64,000 nt of DNA. It comes from Hydractinia symbiolongicarpus. Taxonomy: Eukaryota > Cnidaria > Hydrozoa > Anthoathecata > Hydractiniidae. The notes under the pieces are model-generated. The model saw nothing but the letters and a program-made list of their open reading frames with translations. It searched no databases and was not told the DNA's origin. The position numbers were made by a program, and so were the translations under genes. The DNA is taken from NCBI RefSeq assembly GCF_029227915.1, contig NC_079877.1, forward strand, positions 25,383,851-25,447,850, given 5' to 3'. Positions 1 to 8,734 of the stretch are shown in pieces (position 1 is the first letter of the stretch; each line of letters opens with the position of its first letter).

Positions 1-723
1 TGGAAACACGTACAAATATATACTAACAGGCATCGATGTGGCCTCACGATTCAAGGTGGCGAGGCCCCTCAGAACCAAAAAGGCTCATGAGATCGCGGAG
101 ATGCTCAAGGACATATACAAAGCGGGACCTCTCCGCTATCCAAAGACTTTCCAGTGCGATAACGGTAGTGAATTCAAATCGGATTTAACGAAATTGCTGG
201 AAGGTAAATGAGTGGAAATCAAAAGGGCAACTACCAAGTACCATCATATTTTCACCGCCTTTGTCGAATCGTATAATAAGGTGCTCGCCGAGAGACTCTT
301 CAAGCCTCAAGATGCCCAGGAGCTGGTCAGTGACGAAACCAGTACCACCTGGGTCAAGCACTTGTACAATATTGTGAAATGCATGAACAACACCAAGACT
401 GCGATGATATCTATTAAGTTAAGGCGATAAAACTCGAGGAAGTCCCACTTGCAAAAAGTAAGGAATATTCCGAGGAAAAACCGTTACCCGACGACGGCCT
501 TTACCTCCATCTTCTACAGCCTGGAGAGGAGCATAGTGACTCTAAAAGACGCGCGACTGACGCTTTTTGGAGCAAGAAAACATACAGGCTCGACCGTATC
601 GTAACTGGTACGAGGTTGTTATACTATTTGGCAGATGGACCTGATCGAGGTTGTGTGGCGGAAGAATTAATGTTGATTCCAGAGGATGTTGAAATACCTC
701 CGGAGCATGTGAAAGAATGGTGA
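1..723 (+). pseudogene. Polinton/Maverick integrase (rve fold), 5' cut by window edge, disrupted
   Basis: This is a retroviral-type DDE integrase of the Polinton class, which would insert the element into host DNA. The reading frame enters from the left edge. The first catalytic Asp is seen in GIDVASRF, the second in CDNGSEF, and the Glu in AFVESYNK. The C-terminal part (about 420-720) has the conserved DGLYLHLLQPGEEH and YRLDRIV chromo-like tail and ends at TGA 721-723. Two lesions are visible: an in-frame TGA at 209-211, between the second Asp and the Glu, and a one-base shift near 418-424 before the tail. The gene therefore cannot make a full protein. It is transcribed away from the minus-strand genes that follow, as expected for an integrase at one end of a Polinton. 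The family assignment is secure; I cannot see the N-terminal zinc-binding part. Confidence 0.9.
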
Positions 724-774
724 CAAATTCTCGATTTTTGTGGTTCATAAGAGCTACAAAAACCATATCAGCGA

Positions 775-1532
775 CTATGACATGCTGATATCATACATCC
801 CCTCGAATAACTCGCGTGTGGCGTCATCGGGTAAACTAAAATGATTTCGCCATGAATTAGCTATACCAAGATTATCATCCTTGAACCTGTTCCATGTATG
901 TACGGCGTTGGGATCGTCACATATTGGATTCCTTTTTACCATATCTGGATACATCTCCTGTAGGGTACGCAGCTGATCGTTTAGACATCGACGTTGACAA
1001 CGAATAATGTAATGAGGGTGTTGGCCCTTTTTTTACATTCATTAGGATATTTCTTGTCAATAACACAGAGTACACTATCATGGGGATAACCACTAGGAAC
1101 ATACCGATCACGAAGCTCCGCATTTTCCAAGGTTCGTAGATCTAGCCGTCTCTCTCGCTCTTGCAGGTCATCGTTGAGTATTGCCAGGGCTTGACGATGT
1201 TCTTCGATTTCATTTTGTAATTTTTCCACACCTCTTTTAGTTAGCCATTTCATGACCTCAATAGCCCTTGGTTTTCGAGATCTATGTGCAATCTCTAATG
1301 GACCATCCAATGTCAGGAAAGCCTCGTCTCCGGTTACTTCCTTGGACAGTGCGTCTAATGCACCATCTGTTATCTCATGACGAGTCGTGGTTTTTACAAC
1401 TCTGTATGTCGCCTTTACATCAACAATACCCAGAAACCTTCCCAAATCAGCGCGTTTAAACATTGGTTGGTCCTGATTGTTTACCAATATCTCAATGGTA
1501 GGCAATGTGTTAAATAATGTAATTGAGGACAT
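775..1532 (-). pseudogene. BRO-N/KilA-N-like DNA-binding protein of the Polinton, one frameshift
   Basis: The 183-residue open part (1532 down to 981) begins with a short beta-rich stretch and a KRADLGRFLGI motif at about residues 25-36. A MKWLTKRGVEKLQ helix follows near residue 85-105, then a coiled coil (residues 100-140). This layout resembles the BRO-N/MSV199 domains of baculo-, irido- and poxviruses. A one-base shift near 1003 ends this frame. In the adjacent frame about 70 more codons continue (CLNDQLRTLQEMYPDMV, then HTWNRFKDDNLG) to TAG at 775-777, so the original protein had about 255 residues. AATAAA lies just before the ATG. Such proteins are accessory regulators in large DNA viruses; the role here is inferred only from the domain. 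The alternative is an unrelated coiled-coil protein. Confidence 0.55.
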
Positions 1533-1543
1533 ATTTATTTAAT

Positions 1544-1735
1544 TTACATTACTCCAACCAGGGTCCCAATGAGTAGGACGGTTATGAAAAAATACTTCCT
1601 CTGATACCTTACCCTCTCCATGACCTCATTTAACTATTCCTGAAGGGCTTCCAGTTGACTTTCCAGATAGGGTATGCGTTCGAGCTCTTCATGACAGGCT
1701 TTCAGCTGATATTTTAATGTTCTTATGTATGACAT
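1544..1735 (-). pseudogene. Small coiled-coil plus membrane-anchor protein with an in-frame TAG
   Basis: I see a 64-codon frame starting at ATG 1735-1733. The first 33 codons give a charged, leucine-rich helix (LKYQLKACHEELERIPYLES). A TAG at 1636-1634 interrupts it. The same frame then continues with a basic stretch and a hydrophobic segment (FFITVLLIGTLVGVM) up to TAA at 1546-1544. Read through, it would be a type II or tail-anchored peptide of about 62 residues. It lies tightly between the BRO-like gene and the ATPase, with 11 and 4 bases of spacer, so it belongs to the Polinton gene cluster. I do not recognise the family. AATAAA overlaps the ATG. Confidence 0.5.
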
Positions 1736-1739
1736 TTAT

Positions 1740-2339
1740 TTAATCCAATATACTCCAGGCTCTGGGATGCTCCAGCCTAATATACAAACAGGCATGTTTT
1801 GATCCTTTAAGTTGAGTTTTAATGATGTCCCAATCGTCTATCAGGTTGGTTTCTTCGTCCACCAATTTTAAATCGGAGCGTTCACTAGGGTACCACATAA
1901 ACAGCTGCTTTTTCTGCCGGCGGAAGTTCTTGGAGATTGCCGTGTAAGTTTGCGTAAGGATCCAACAGTTGTGCCTTCGATGTCTCCCAGAGATTGCGAG
2001 CTCAAGTAAGGGTTGCCTTCGTTTGTCGAGAGATTCATCAGCGATGATATCATCGACGATAAGTAATGTTTCTTCACCTGCCAGCAGCGACGACAGCTTC
2101 TCGATCCAGTAATAGAGCTGGTCACCGGGTTCTATTAGAAATACATAGGGGTCTTTCCACAGTGAGGCCCGATCGAGGTAAGTTCTATTGAAACGTATCG
2201 TGGGACAAACGATTATAATATTATGAAAGTGACCCTTGTATTCATTTTCCAAAAGATCGAGAACACGCTGCGTTTCCCCGCATCCTGTGGAGCCTGTAAA
2301 TATTGTTGTGCACGGGTCTTTAACAATGTCTAGAGTCAT
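1740..2339 (-). CDS. Polinton packaging-type ATPase (A32/FtsK-HerA), degenerate Walker A
   Basis: The 199-residue open frame has the order of a genome-packaging ATPase of the A32 type used by Polintons, virophages and nucleocytoplasmic viruses. A P-loop lies at residues 15-23 and Walker B at about 90-97 (ETLLIVDDI). A basic segment with ISGRHRRHNCWILTQT at about 116-131 places a conserved Gln after strand 4. The length matches the family (about 200-250 residues). The P-loop reads GSTGCGETQ: the Lys that contacts the nucleotide phosphates is replaced by Glu, so the enzyme is probably dead although the frame is open. The ATG is preceded directly by GAATAA. It is the only packaging or morphogenesis gene I can name in the window. 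Confidence 0.88.
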   Translation of the reverse strand: MTLDIVKDPCTTIFTGSTGCGETQRVLDLLENEYKGHFHNIIIVCPTIRFNRTYLDRASLWKDPYVFLIEPGDQLYYWIEKLSSLLAGEETLLIVDDIIADESLDKRRQPLLELAISGRHRRHNCWILTQTYTAISKNFRRQKKQLFMWYPSERSDLKLVDEETNLIDDWDIIKTQLKGSKHACLYIRLEHPRAWSILD

Positions 2340-2348
2340 TTATTCAAC

Positions 2349-2374
2349 TTGTGTATACCCTCGGGTATACACAA
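2349..2374. promoter_or_regulatory. Perfect 12-bp stem hairpin between two Polinton genes
   Basis: TTGTGTATACCC, a 2-base loop, then the exact reverse complement. It lies in the 48-base spacer between the stop of the upstream 83-residue gene and the ATG of the ATPase gene. It could mark a transcript end or a promoter; both readings are inference. Confidence 0.6.
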
Positions 2375-2387
2375 ACCTTGTATGTGC

Positions 2388-2639
2388 TTACTTAGGTTTT
2401 GGGACAATGGAGGCTGGTATCCAGCCTTTTGAGACGGCCATTTCACCACTTCCTCGACCTGCTGTAAAATATGCTACCATTTTCATAACGTCGCTGGTAT
2501 CCAATTTGGTCGAAGGACTCGAGAACCCAAGGAACTTCTTCCCAACCATGGTATATGCAAATGTGAACCCGAGGTCCACGACTGTCTCATAGATCATATC
2601 GATGATTTCCTTTTGCTGTGGGCTTACGTTTGTAGACAT
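2388..2639 (-). CDS. Small Polinton protein, 83 residues, function unknown
   Basis: Short intact frame in the Polinton cluster. It starts with a polar stretch (STNVSPQQKEIIDMIYE), followed by an amphipathic to hydrophobic central part (LGFTFAYTMVGKKFLGF) and ends KGWIPASIVPKPK. There is no Cys and no clear signal peptide. It is packed between the ATPase and the 114-residue membrane protein, so a structural or morphogenesis accessory role is possible, but nothing in the sequence proves it. The ATG at 2639 follows AATAAAG. Codon use and spacing support a real gene. Confidence 0.6.
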   Translation of the reverse strand: MSTNVSPQQKEIIDMIYETVVDLGFTFAYTMVGKKFLGFSSPSTKLDTSDVMKMVAYFTAGRGSGEMAVSKGWIPASIVPKPK

Positions 2640-2640
2640 A

Positions 2641-2653
2641 CTTTATTATAAAG
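2641..2653. promoter_or_regulatory. 13-bp palindrome filling an intergenic spacer
   Basis: CTTTAT-T-ATAAAG makes up almost all of the 15 bases between the TGA of the 114-residue gene and the ATG of the 83-residue gene. It is the second of four palindromes found in spacers of this element. Confidence 0.45.
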
Positions 2654-2654
2654 C

Positions 2655-2999
2655 TCATCGCATCTTGAAAATATCAATATCGTGGTTCGTGGTAGGTTTA
2701 TGCTGAAGCGTTGGTGGAGGCTGCTGGGTACCCGCGGGTCTCTTACGGATAAAATATATGACACCTCCAATACAGGCGATCGCGAGTAGGCTTCCACCAA
2801 TGTATACACCACTGCTTGACTGTATAGAAGTGCCTCCAGAAGAGGTTTTGACTGGAGGTTGTACAGCACCCTTTTGTTGATTCAGATCTTCCTTCCTCTT
2901 CTTCATCAGTGCTGCCAACTTGTGACCCTGTGCTACTCTCCCCGGATGCTTTACTGGCTTTGTAGTAACTCTCTCTTCTTGTGGCTGTTCAATGCTCAT
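2655..2999 (-). CDS. Single-pass membrane protein of the Polinton, about 114 residues
   Basis: I start the gene at the ATG giving MSIEQPQEER, because the further-upstream ATG at 3032 would overlap the palindromic spacer. The first 60 residues are hydrophilic and basic (PGRVAQGHKLAALMKKRKED). A Ser/Gly-rich linker follows, then one membrane helix (VYIGGSLLAIACIGGVIYFI), a basic stop-transfer RKR, and a Pro/Gln-rich tail. It looks like a small virion or membrane protein, but I do not recognise a named family. Head-to-tail neighbours and tight spacing place it in the Polinton operon-like array. Confidence 0.6.
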   Translation of the reverse strand: MSIEQPQEERVTTKPVKHPGRVAQGHKLAALMKKRKEDLNQQKGAVQPPVKTSSGGTSIQSSSGVYIGGSLLAIACIGGVIYFIRKRPAGTQQPPPTLQHKPTTNHDIDIFKMR

Positions 3000-3002
3000 T
3001 TC

Positions 3003-3026
3003 TTTATAACTACAACGAGTTATAAA
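3003..3026. promoter_or_regulatory. 9-bp stem, 6-base loop palindrome in a spacer
   Basis: TTTATAACT, loop ACAACG, AGTTATAAA, between the start of the 114-residue gene and the stop of the gene at 3051. Confidence 0.5.
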
Positions 3027-3050
3027 AATCACTTCCCTCTAGCTTAATCT

Positions 3051-3296
3051 TCATAACATACAAGTCCTTCTCTTGGTGGCCTTTAAACCGTTTCTACCAT
3101 CGACCATAACCCTATGCATATGTTTGGTTGCCACTAAATCATATGCTTGTGGTGGGAAGCGATCTCCTGCAGGTGTCAGGATTTCTATACCACGTGCACA
3201 GTCCCCGTAAACGGCTGTAATATCTGTATACCTGCAGGCTGTTTTTCCGCCTGTGAGTAACAGGTTTACCCGTTCAACCAACTCACGATTACCCAT
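3051..3296 (-). CDS. Small Polinton protein, about 81 residues, function unknown
   Basis: The start chosen is the ATG at 3296-3294 (MGNRELVERVNLLLTGG). It overlaps the stop of the upstream frame (ATGGGTAA), a translational coupling-like overlap; an ATG at 3359 is also in frame but lies within the upstream gene. The protein has a conserved-looking core (YTDITAVYGDCARGIEIL, then DRFPPQAYDLVATKHMHR) and a basic C-terminus. I do not recognise the family. There is no membrane segment. Confidence 0.55.
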   Translation of the reverse strand: MGNRELVERVNLLLTGGKTACRYTDITAVYGDCARGIEILTPAGDRFPPQAYDLVATKHMHRVMVDGRNGLKATKRRTCML

Positions 3297-3794
3297 GTGT
3301 ATCTTCGATAGGCTGTTTCCCATTCTTTTCTTTATCTTCATCAACCTGCTCTTCACCACTCTTGGACGTTGAGAGCTGGGTATGATTAATGGTATGTGCC
3401 GCTACCAACAAAGGCGCGAGAAATCTCCCGAATGCTGTATAGACGAGGATTCCAAGATCAGCTATGGATTCGCGGATAATAGGATCGTTTTCTAAATCAT
3501 GACGGAGATCCTCGGGACTATCGAGCGGTACAATATTTCCTATTGCCTTAGTGCAGAAGCTTATCGCATGAGTTGAAAGGGCCAAGGCAGTCTTCTGCCC
3601 TTTTTCCACCAACTCGCGTTCAGTAAAATCATTATAAATTTGTCAATGACCTCAGGTTAAGATTTGTCCAGGAATGCCTCCGTATATTTTTTCGATAGTA
3701 AACGAGGCTTGCATTTGCGGGCATTCTTCAAAGCCTGGCGTTTATCCATAAGTTGATCAACGGCCTCTGCTACGGCAGGAGTACAGCGAGACAT
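3289..3794 (-). pseudogene. Polinton protein, about 167 codons, with one stop and one frameshift
   Basis: ATG at 3794-3792 opens a basic N-terminal region (QLMDKRQALKNARKCKPRLL) that stops at TAA 3659-3657. The same frame resumes for several codons. After a one-base shift near 3630 the frame runs as FTERELVEKGQKTALALS and stays open to TAA at 3289. The later part has a hydrophobic patch (LGILVYTAFGRFLAPLLVAA) and a charged tail. The two halves join logically, so I treat them as one broken gene. Function is unknown. The stop overlaps the start of the 81-residue gene. Confidence 0.5.
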
Positions 3795-4396
3795 AGGGAT
3801 ATCTCACATAGCATGTTTATTTTTCAAAACAAAACCCTCGTAAGGGAACCCTATGGGTGCTTTGTTGTTTTTGTTGTTGTTTGAACCCAGAGGGTTTTTG
3901 ATTCTGCGAGTATACCAATCAGAGCCTTTGGTTTTCAATATCCGAGGTGTTTTTTCAGTGCTGTCCTGCTTTGCAGGCTTGGCGTACTTGCTCTTTATAC
4001 TCTATAAAGAATGTCGTGCTTGTACTACGCATTAACGAAACCCACCTTTTTAAGTGAGCAATTTCAGAGGCCGTTCCTAGCACTGACATTTAAATGGCAT
4101 TTTGGCACAATTTTTCCGGACTGGGACATTGTGTGGTAGAAACCAGGACGAGACGGCCGCCTCCAGGTAAGGCATCCGTACCCGTCAACCAGGTCTAAGC
4201 CTGCTACCACAATTTTACTACATATCGAGCTTCGTATATAGCTATTCAGTATCACCTTGAGTATTACCTGTGTGAAAATTCACGCATCACCGGTTAGGTT
4301 GTTTACGCATCATACAGAAAACCCCTTGATTATTCAGAAATGTTTATCATTTCTGAATGGATGAGGCAAATGAGTTTGTTCTTGTTTTTTACCGAC
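3795..4396. other. No convincing gene; patch of different composition
   Basis: About 600 bases separate the small-gene cluster from the HNH gene. A 63-codon minus-strand frame (4255-4064) has no recognisable domain and no spacing logic. The stretch 4020-4270 is richer in G+C than its surroundings. It may be an inserted repeat or remains of a Polinton gene. Confidence 0.35.
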
Positions 4397-4903
4397 TCAT
4401 ACTGAAAAGGAGATATATCTACAACCTTTCTTTTGATTCTCCGCGATCCGCATTGGTTGCATGTTGGTGTAATGGAGTCCTGCGAGTTGAACTTCTTCGC
4501 TTGGATATTCACCATTATCTCGATACTTGAGTGGTACCTTGTGATCTAGTTCCCACTGTCCCCGGTTGCTCCAGCTCATCCCATCTCTGAACTGATCTTG
4601 GATATGGCCAATGAAAGTGCAGATATTGCATCCAAGGTACTCCTGGGAGGCTATCTCCGTGTCATTGTTTAGAGCAGCGCGAATCCTGGCTAGAATGCGG
4701 TGATACTGATACCAAGGAAAATCACAATCCTTACAATGACCATGCAGTTTTTTATGCGGGCATTTGGTACGTTCCCGTGACGCATTATGACTATCCAAGC
4801 ATTTGATACATTGTTTTGTCCGTTGCCTATTACGCTTGTTAATCTTGAAATTATCAAAAGATAAAGTTTTTTTACAGTTTGAACAGCACTTGGTCTCCTC
4901 CAT
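4397..4903 (-). CDS. HNH endonuclease with N-terminal zinc fingers, intact
   Basis: The 168-residue frame opens with a CxxC...CxxC zinc ribbon (residues 5-36: CCSNCKK, CIKCLD). A second Cys/His cluster follows (CPHKKLHGHCKDC, about 48-60). The C-terminal half carries the HNH core: WELDHKVPLKY (about 117-127) followed by HYTNMQPM (about 144-151) and an Asn/Lys segment. Zinc-ribbon HNH proteins with repeated CPHxxxxxxCxxC units occur in giant viruses and phages as self-homing nucleases. It sits 53 bases downstream of the polymerase stop, in the same direction. It is intact while its large neighbours are broken, which may reflect later arrival or independent selection; that is inference. Confidence 0.72.
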   Translation of the reverse strand: MEETKCCSNCKKTLSFDNFKINKRNRQRTKQCIKCLDSHNASRERTKCPHKKLHGHCKDCDFPWYQYHRILARIRAALNNDTEIASQEYLGCNICTFIGHIQDQFRDGMSWSNRGQWELDHKVPLKYRDNGEYPSEEVQLAGLHYTNMQPMRIAENQKKGCRYISFSV

Positions 4904-4909
4904 TTTTTG

Positions 4910-4934
4910 TTGTATATACTATCAATATATACAA
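4910..4934. promoter_or_regulatory. 9-bp stem, 7-base loop palindrome upstream of the HNH gene
   Basis: TTGTATATA, seven-base loop, TATATACAA. It fills half of the spacer between the polymerase stop (4957) and the HNH ATG (4903). Confidence 0.5.
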
Positions 4935-4956
4935 ACTTTGGGACAAAAGTCATCAC

Positions 4957-7900
4957 TTATAATTCTAATGGCTTTGTATGAACACCATCCTCATGTACAA
5001 CTCTCTTATCATAGAACGCTGATAGACCTAGCTTATTTTGCTGATATGTGACCATCCCTTGATTATGTACCCGGAACCCCCAATTTTTTGCATTATTCAA
5101 CTCTCCATTAAGTGCTCGCATATATCTAGACCATGTTATCTCGTTCTGTCTTTTCGACATGCCTTTACACGAGAATTTCGTGCCATCTTGACCTTCGACG
5201 AAGTAACATTTACACGTCGGCGCTATCATCCTGGATCCGATGAATTCTTCTTTGAACCAAACTCCGGTGCGACTCGAGTGCTTGTCGGTAACGAGCCAAT
5301 GAGCCACATCCTCATCGTACTGCTCGAATAATTCAGGACGAACAACATCACGTAGTTTATCTCCAGAAACCGGTGAGTCCGTATCCATGTAAATGTACTC
5401 AAGATCGTCCAAGTATGGGCTCCTCATAGCGGCATCTACTACCTTTTCATCCTTTGTAAATGTGGTATTGTTATGTCTCGCCAGGTCCTCGATCATCTTT
5501 CCGTAGAAGCTGTTCCCTTTCAATTTTGCTGTATCGCCAGCGATGCGCTTGTCGGGGTCTTTATCAGCTTGACGCCGCGCATTCGCGATTTCTTCCGGGA
5601 ACCGAGTTTGTATTTGAGTAGCTGGTAGCAAGCCGTAATTTTTAAACCCTGATTAAGATACCATTTAAGCAGCTCCGTACAAAGCAGGATCTTATAAGCT
5701 CTCACCACTCCCAACAGCTTCCAAGTGCCTGGTATACATTTTCGCCCGGTCTTGGTCAAATAATCGTGCATATGCTGCGGAATTTGATTGTCAGCGATCT
5801 CTCTAACCACAAATAACGGTGACATTTCGCTAAATTTGTCGTACAACTCAGTAGGGACTTCAATGTCAACTTGAGCAAACCCGAAGAGCGATCCATCAAG
5901 AATGTCTCGCACCAGTTCATCTATTTTTTCAGCAGGGTCTGCCATTTTGATCAGCTTCTCCTTACCACAAGGGAAGTCCTGCAGCAGGGTGCTAGGGTAG
6001 AGCATATTGGCGTCATACCCGAGTATAGTCTTACATTTTTTGGTTCGTTATAAATATGTGAGCGAATACCCGTCACATTACTCTCATGGTACCTGCAAAA
6101 TACGATAGCTGGACCACCTACCATGCCTGTTTGGAGGAGTTCATAGGCCTCGTTCTTTGTACACATTGTACAAGCGTTTTGAACCTCCTTGCATGCTTTG
6201 CATAAGGCTTTGGTACAACAAGCCTCGCATTTATGCTTACACGGATCACCCGGAGCATAAAGCTTTATATCCGGGTTCAACCGCAAGGATTTATTCAGTA
6301 CATACCGCATCGACACACCCGGAATGTAACAGCATCTTTCAAATATCAATCTCATCCTCGTAGTACGTATTGCGGGTCTTCTCGACGGCCTCAATAAATG
6401 GTATTACATCCGCCATATTGTTTTCACCAATCCAGCATCGTGACGCATTCTCTTTTAAAAAAATCATTTCTGAACGTCTGGTAATCTTCGGGTGAGAGGG
6501 TGTTTTTACCACTGAGTGTGCTATAAAAAGCCTCGTGATGGACTGGGCCCACATGGTTCAACCTTTCGTAGCATGTTAGCCATTCATATGGAAACACCAG
6601 CTTCTCGAGATCACAATCCAATGACTTGCACCATTTTTCATAACTCAAACCTGGTTCTAGGAAATTTTTTATATCGATGAATTTGAACCTCGATGTGGTT
6701 AGAAACATGTAGTCGTTGTCTTTTTTCGCCACTTTGATATTATCATCATCCACAATTCGTTCAACAAGATACCGCTTTATCGTGTTGATATCATATTTAC
6801 CGCTATTGAAACTGATCACCGTCACTTGATTTATCCACTCGTGCCAAGCATTTTGAGTTTGTTCCGGGAGCATATCGAAATCATCTGGCTTAGGATATAT
6901 ACGTTCGACTTCTTGGACAATCCTCATTTGTCTCTGCTCCAATTGTTCGACGAATTTTTGCACAAGCACCTTTGGGTTTTCATTCATGATGAAGGTAGGA
7001 TGTTCTTGTAAGCTATTGTGGATGGCTACGCTGACGGGTATATGCTCGGAGATATATGTTAAATCAGACGTGGGCTGTTGATTCAATGGTGCCAGGAGGG
7101 CCTCGAAATCAAAAACGATAAAGTGAGGATATGGTCGAAATTTTTTCTTGAATAACCTCTTGGCCTTGAGAGGCTTTTTGCACTCCCATGCAGTGACAAG
7201 ATTGTACCCCAGCCCTCGAATGTGGTCTTCTTTAAATTTGGTACGATTGAAATTATTTTTATCTACGTTGGTTCGCTGTGGTTGACATGGACATCCGTGC
7301 CATTTACAGCCGTGGTATACGTATACTGTCTTTGTATGGGGCTCATACCCATCGATCTTGTATACAGCCTTACTACCCTCACGTATCACGCGTTCTCCCC
7401 CATGCCCACAAAGAGCATGATGTATATGCCTACCTGTTTGCTTTGACATGGCTTCAATCCATTGGCATGCCGCGTAACTGGAACCCTTATCAGGATAGAA
7501 TACCTTTTCAGAGCTACTCTGCATGCGCTTAACCCTATCACCTTTACAAATGATCTTTGTCTTGATACCTTCGCATTCATTATGTTTATGTCGTGTGAGG
7601 TTCTTCGATCTGTTGAATCTTTGTGTACAAACCTCGCATTCCCAATGCTGAGTCAATACATCCATTTTCTTGATATAAAAACAGTGACCAAAGAGTGATC
7701 GTGCCCAAACCCTTTTTGTATTGGGCTTGTCCATATACGAGACGCCATGGAGCCTTGTCGAAGTTTGTCTTTGGTTCGAAGACTCTGATATTAATTTCAA
7801 ATCTTTTAGCGAGTCCACGAGCCTCGTAGCACGTACATCCTCCCTCTTTAATTTAGGTTCTTCATAGTATTCACGAGCTAATTTGAGGGCTGTCTTTGTG

Positions 7901-8734
7901 AGGAACTCTGTCCCTCTTTTTACATCCGCTCTCTCCCTTACAGCTAGACACCTCCAGAAGCATAGATTGTCCGTTCTAGCATCTTCACCGTCCATGGCAT
8001 CTTTTTCCGCGCAGCCAATCTGGTAATGGTCCACATCCAAGTAGGGGTTCCCTCGTAGAAATTATCTTGACTTGTACGTGTCTAAATACTACCTTGCCCT
8101 CATATGCTCCTGGTGTCTCGATAGTTCTATCTGGTGGCAAGTAGGCTTTCGTCCAAAATTCGGCATCCTCAAGATCAAGGCGCTTATTCTTGCATTCATC
8201 CAGAAAGGCCTCGATGTCAGCCATGCTTGAAAGTGACCTTGAGCTCTTGGTTTTGTGATAATTCGCAACATCTCCACTGCCTCGGTAAATCTCGCAGCCG
8301 AAGCTGTATATTACCTTCACACGCATGTCTACGTGTGGTGTGATTTTTCGCATAATGGTATATGTCAATGGCTGGTTAAGGTTTTTGTTGAACCTCCATG
8401 TCTTGATGCGGTTTCCTTCTTCAAACATTTCCGCGTCATCGTTAAAAATACTCTTGATGTCCTCGATTACCTCTGGGTTCGTGGCCTGCTTCGATTCTTT
8501 TCCAAACATGTGATTGAGGTCCTCAATTCCTTGGTATTCATCTTCAATGGTGACCCGTTGAACCTCATCGTGGAGAGTTGGTGTTCCTGAAAATTGATCC
8601 CTGACCCTGTTATAATAGTAACTAACGGTATCCCGAACGCTCCTTAGTTGCTAAGCGAGAGCTCCGCGAGTTGCCGCTACTGATGCCGACACGGTATTAT
8701 ATAGTTTACTGATTGCATTTTTGAACCAACTCAT
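4957..8734 (-). pseudogene. Protein-primed family B DNA polymerase of the Polinton, multiply broken
   Basis: Five minus-strand frames (starting near 8734, 8040, 6394, 6005 and 5631) give successive parts of one polymerase. In order: an N-terminal region starting MSWFKNAISK; a CxxC...HxH...C zinc finger (about 7575-7635); exonuclease I FDFEALL (about 7105-7125) and exonuclease II with NSGKYDIN; a Cys-rich insert (about 6150-6250); palm motif A with DANMLYPS (about 5995-6018); motif B with KxxxNSFYGK (about 5500-5530); and motif C MDTDS (about 5373-5388). Lesions are a TAG at 8653-8651 and one-base shifts near 8045, 6424, 6340, 6030 and 5637. The original protein was about 1250 residues, normal for Polinton PolB. 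No replication-competent product can be made. The ATG follows AATAAAG. Confidence 0.92.

Noticed and set aside
4064-4255. 63-codon minus-strand frame in the Polinton gap
   Set aside because: No recognisable domain, poor spacing to neighbours, and an adjacent frame is equally open; reported only as an unexplained patch.
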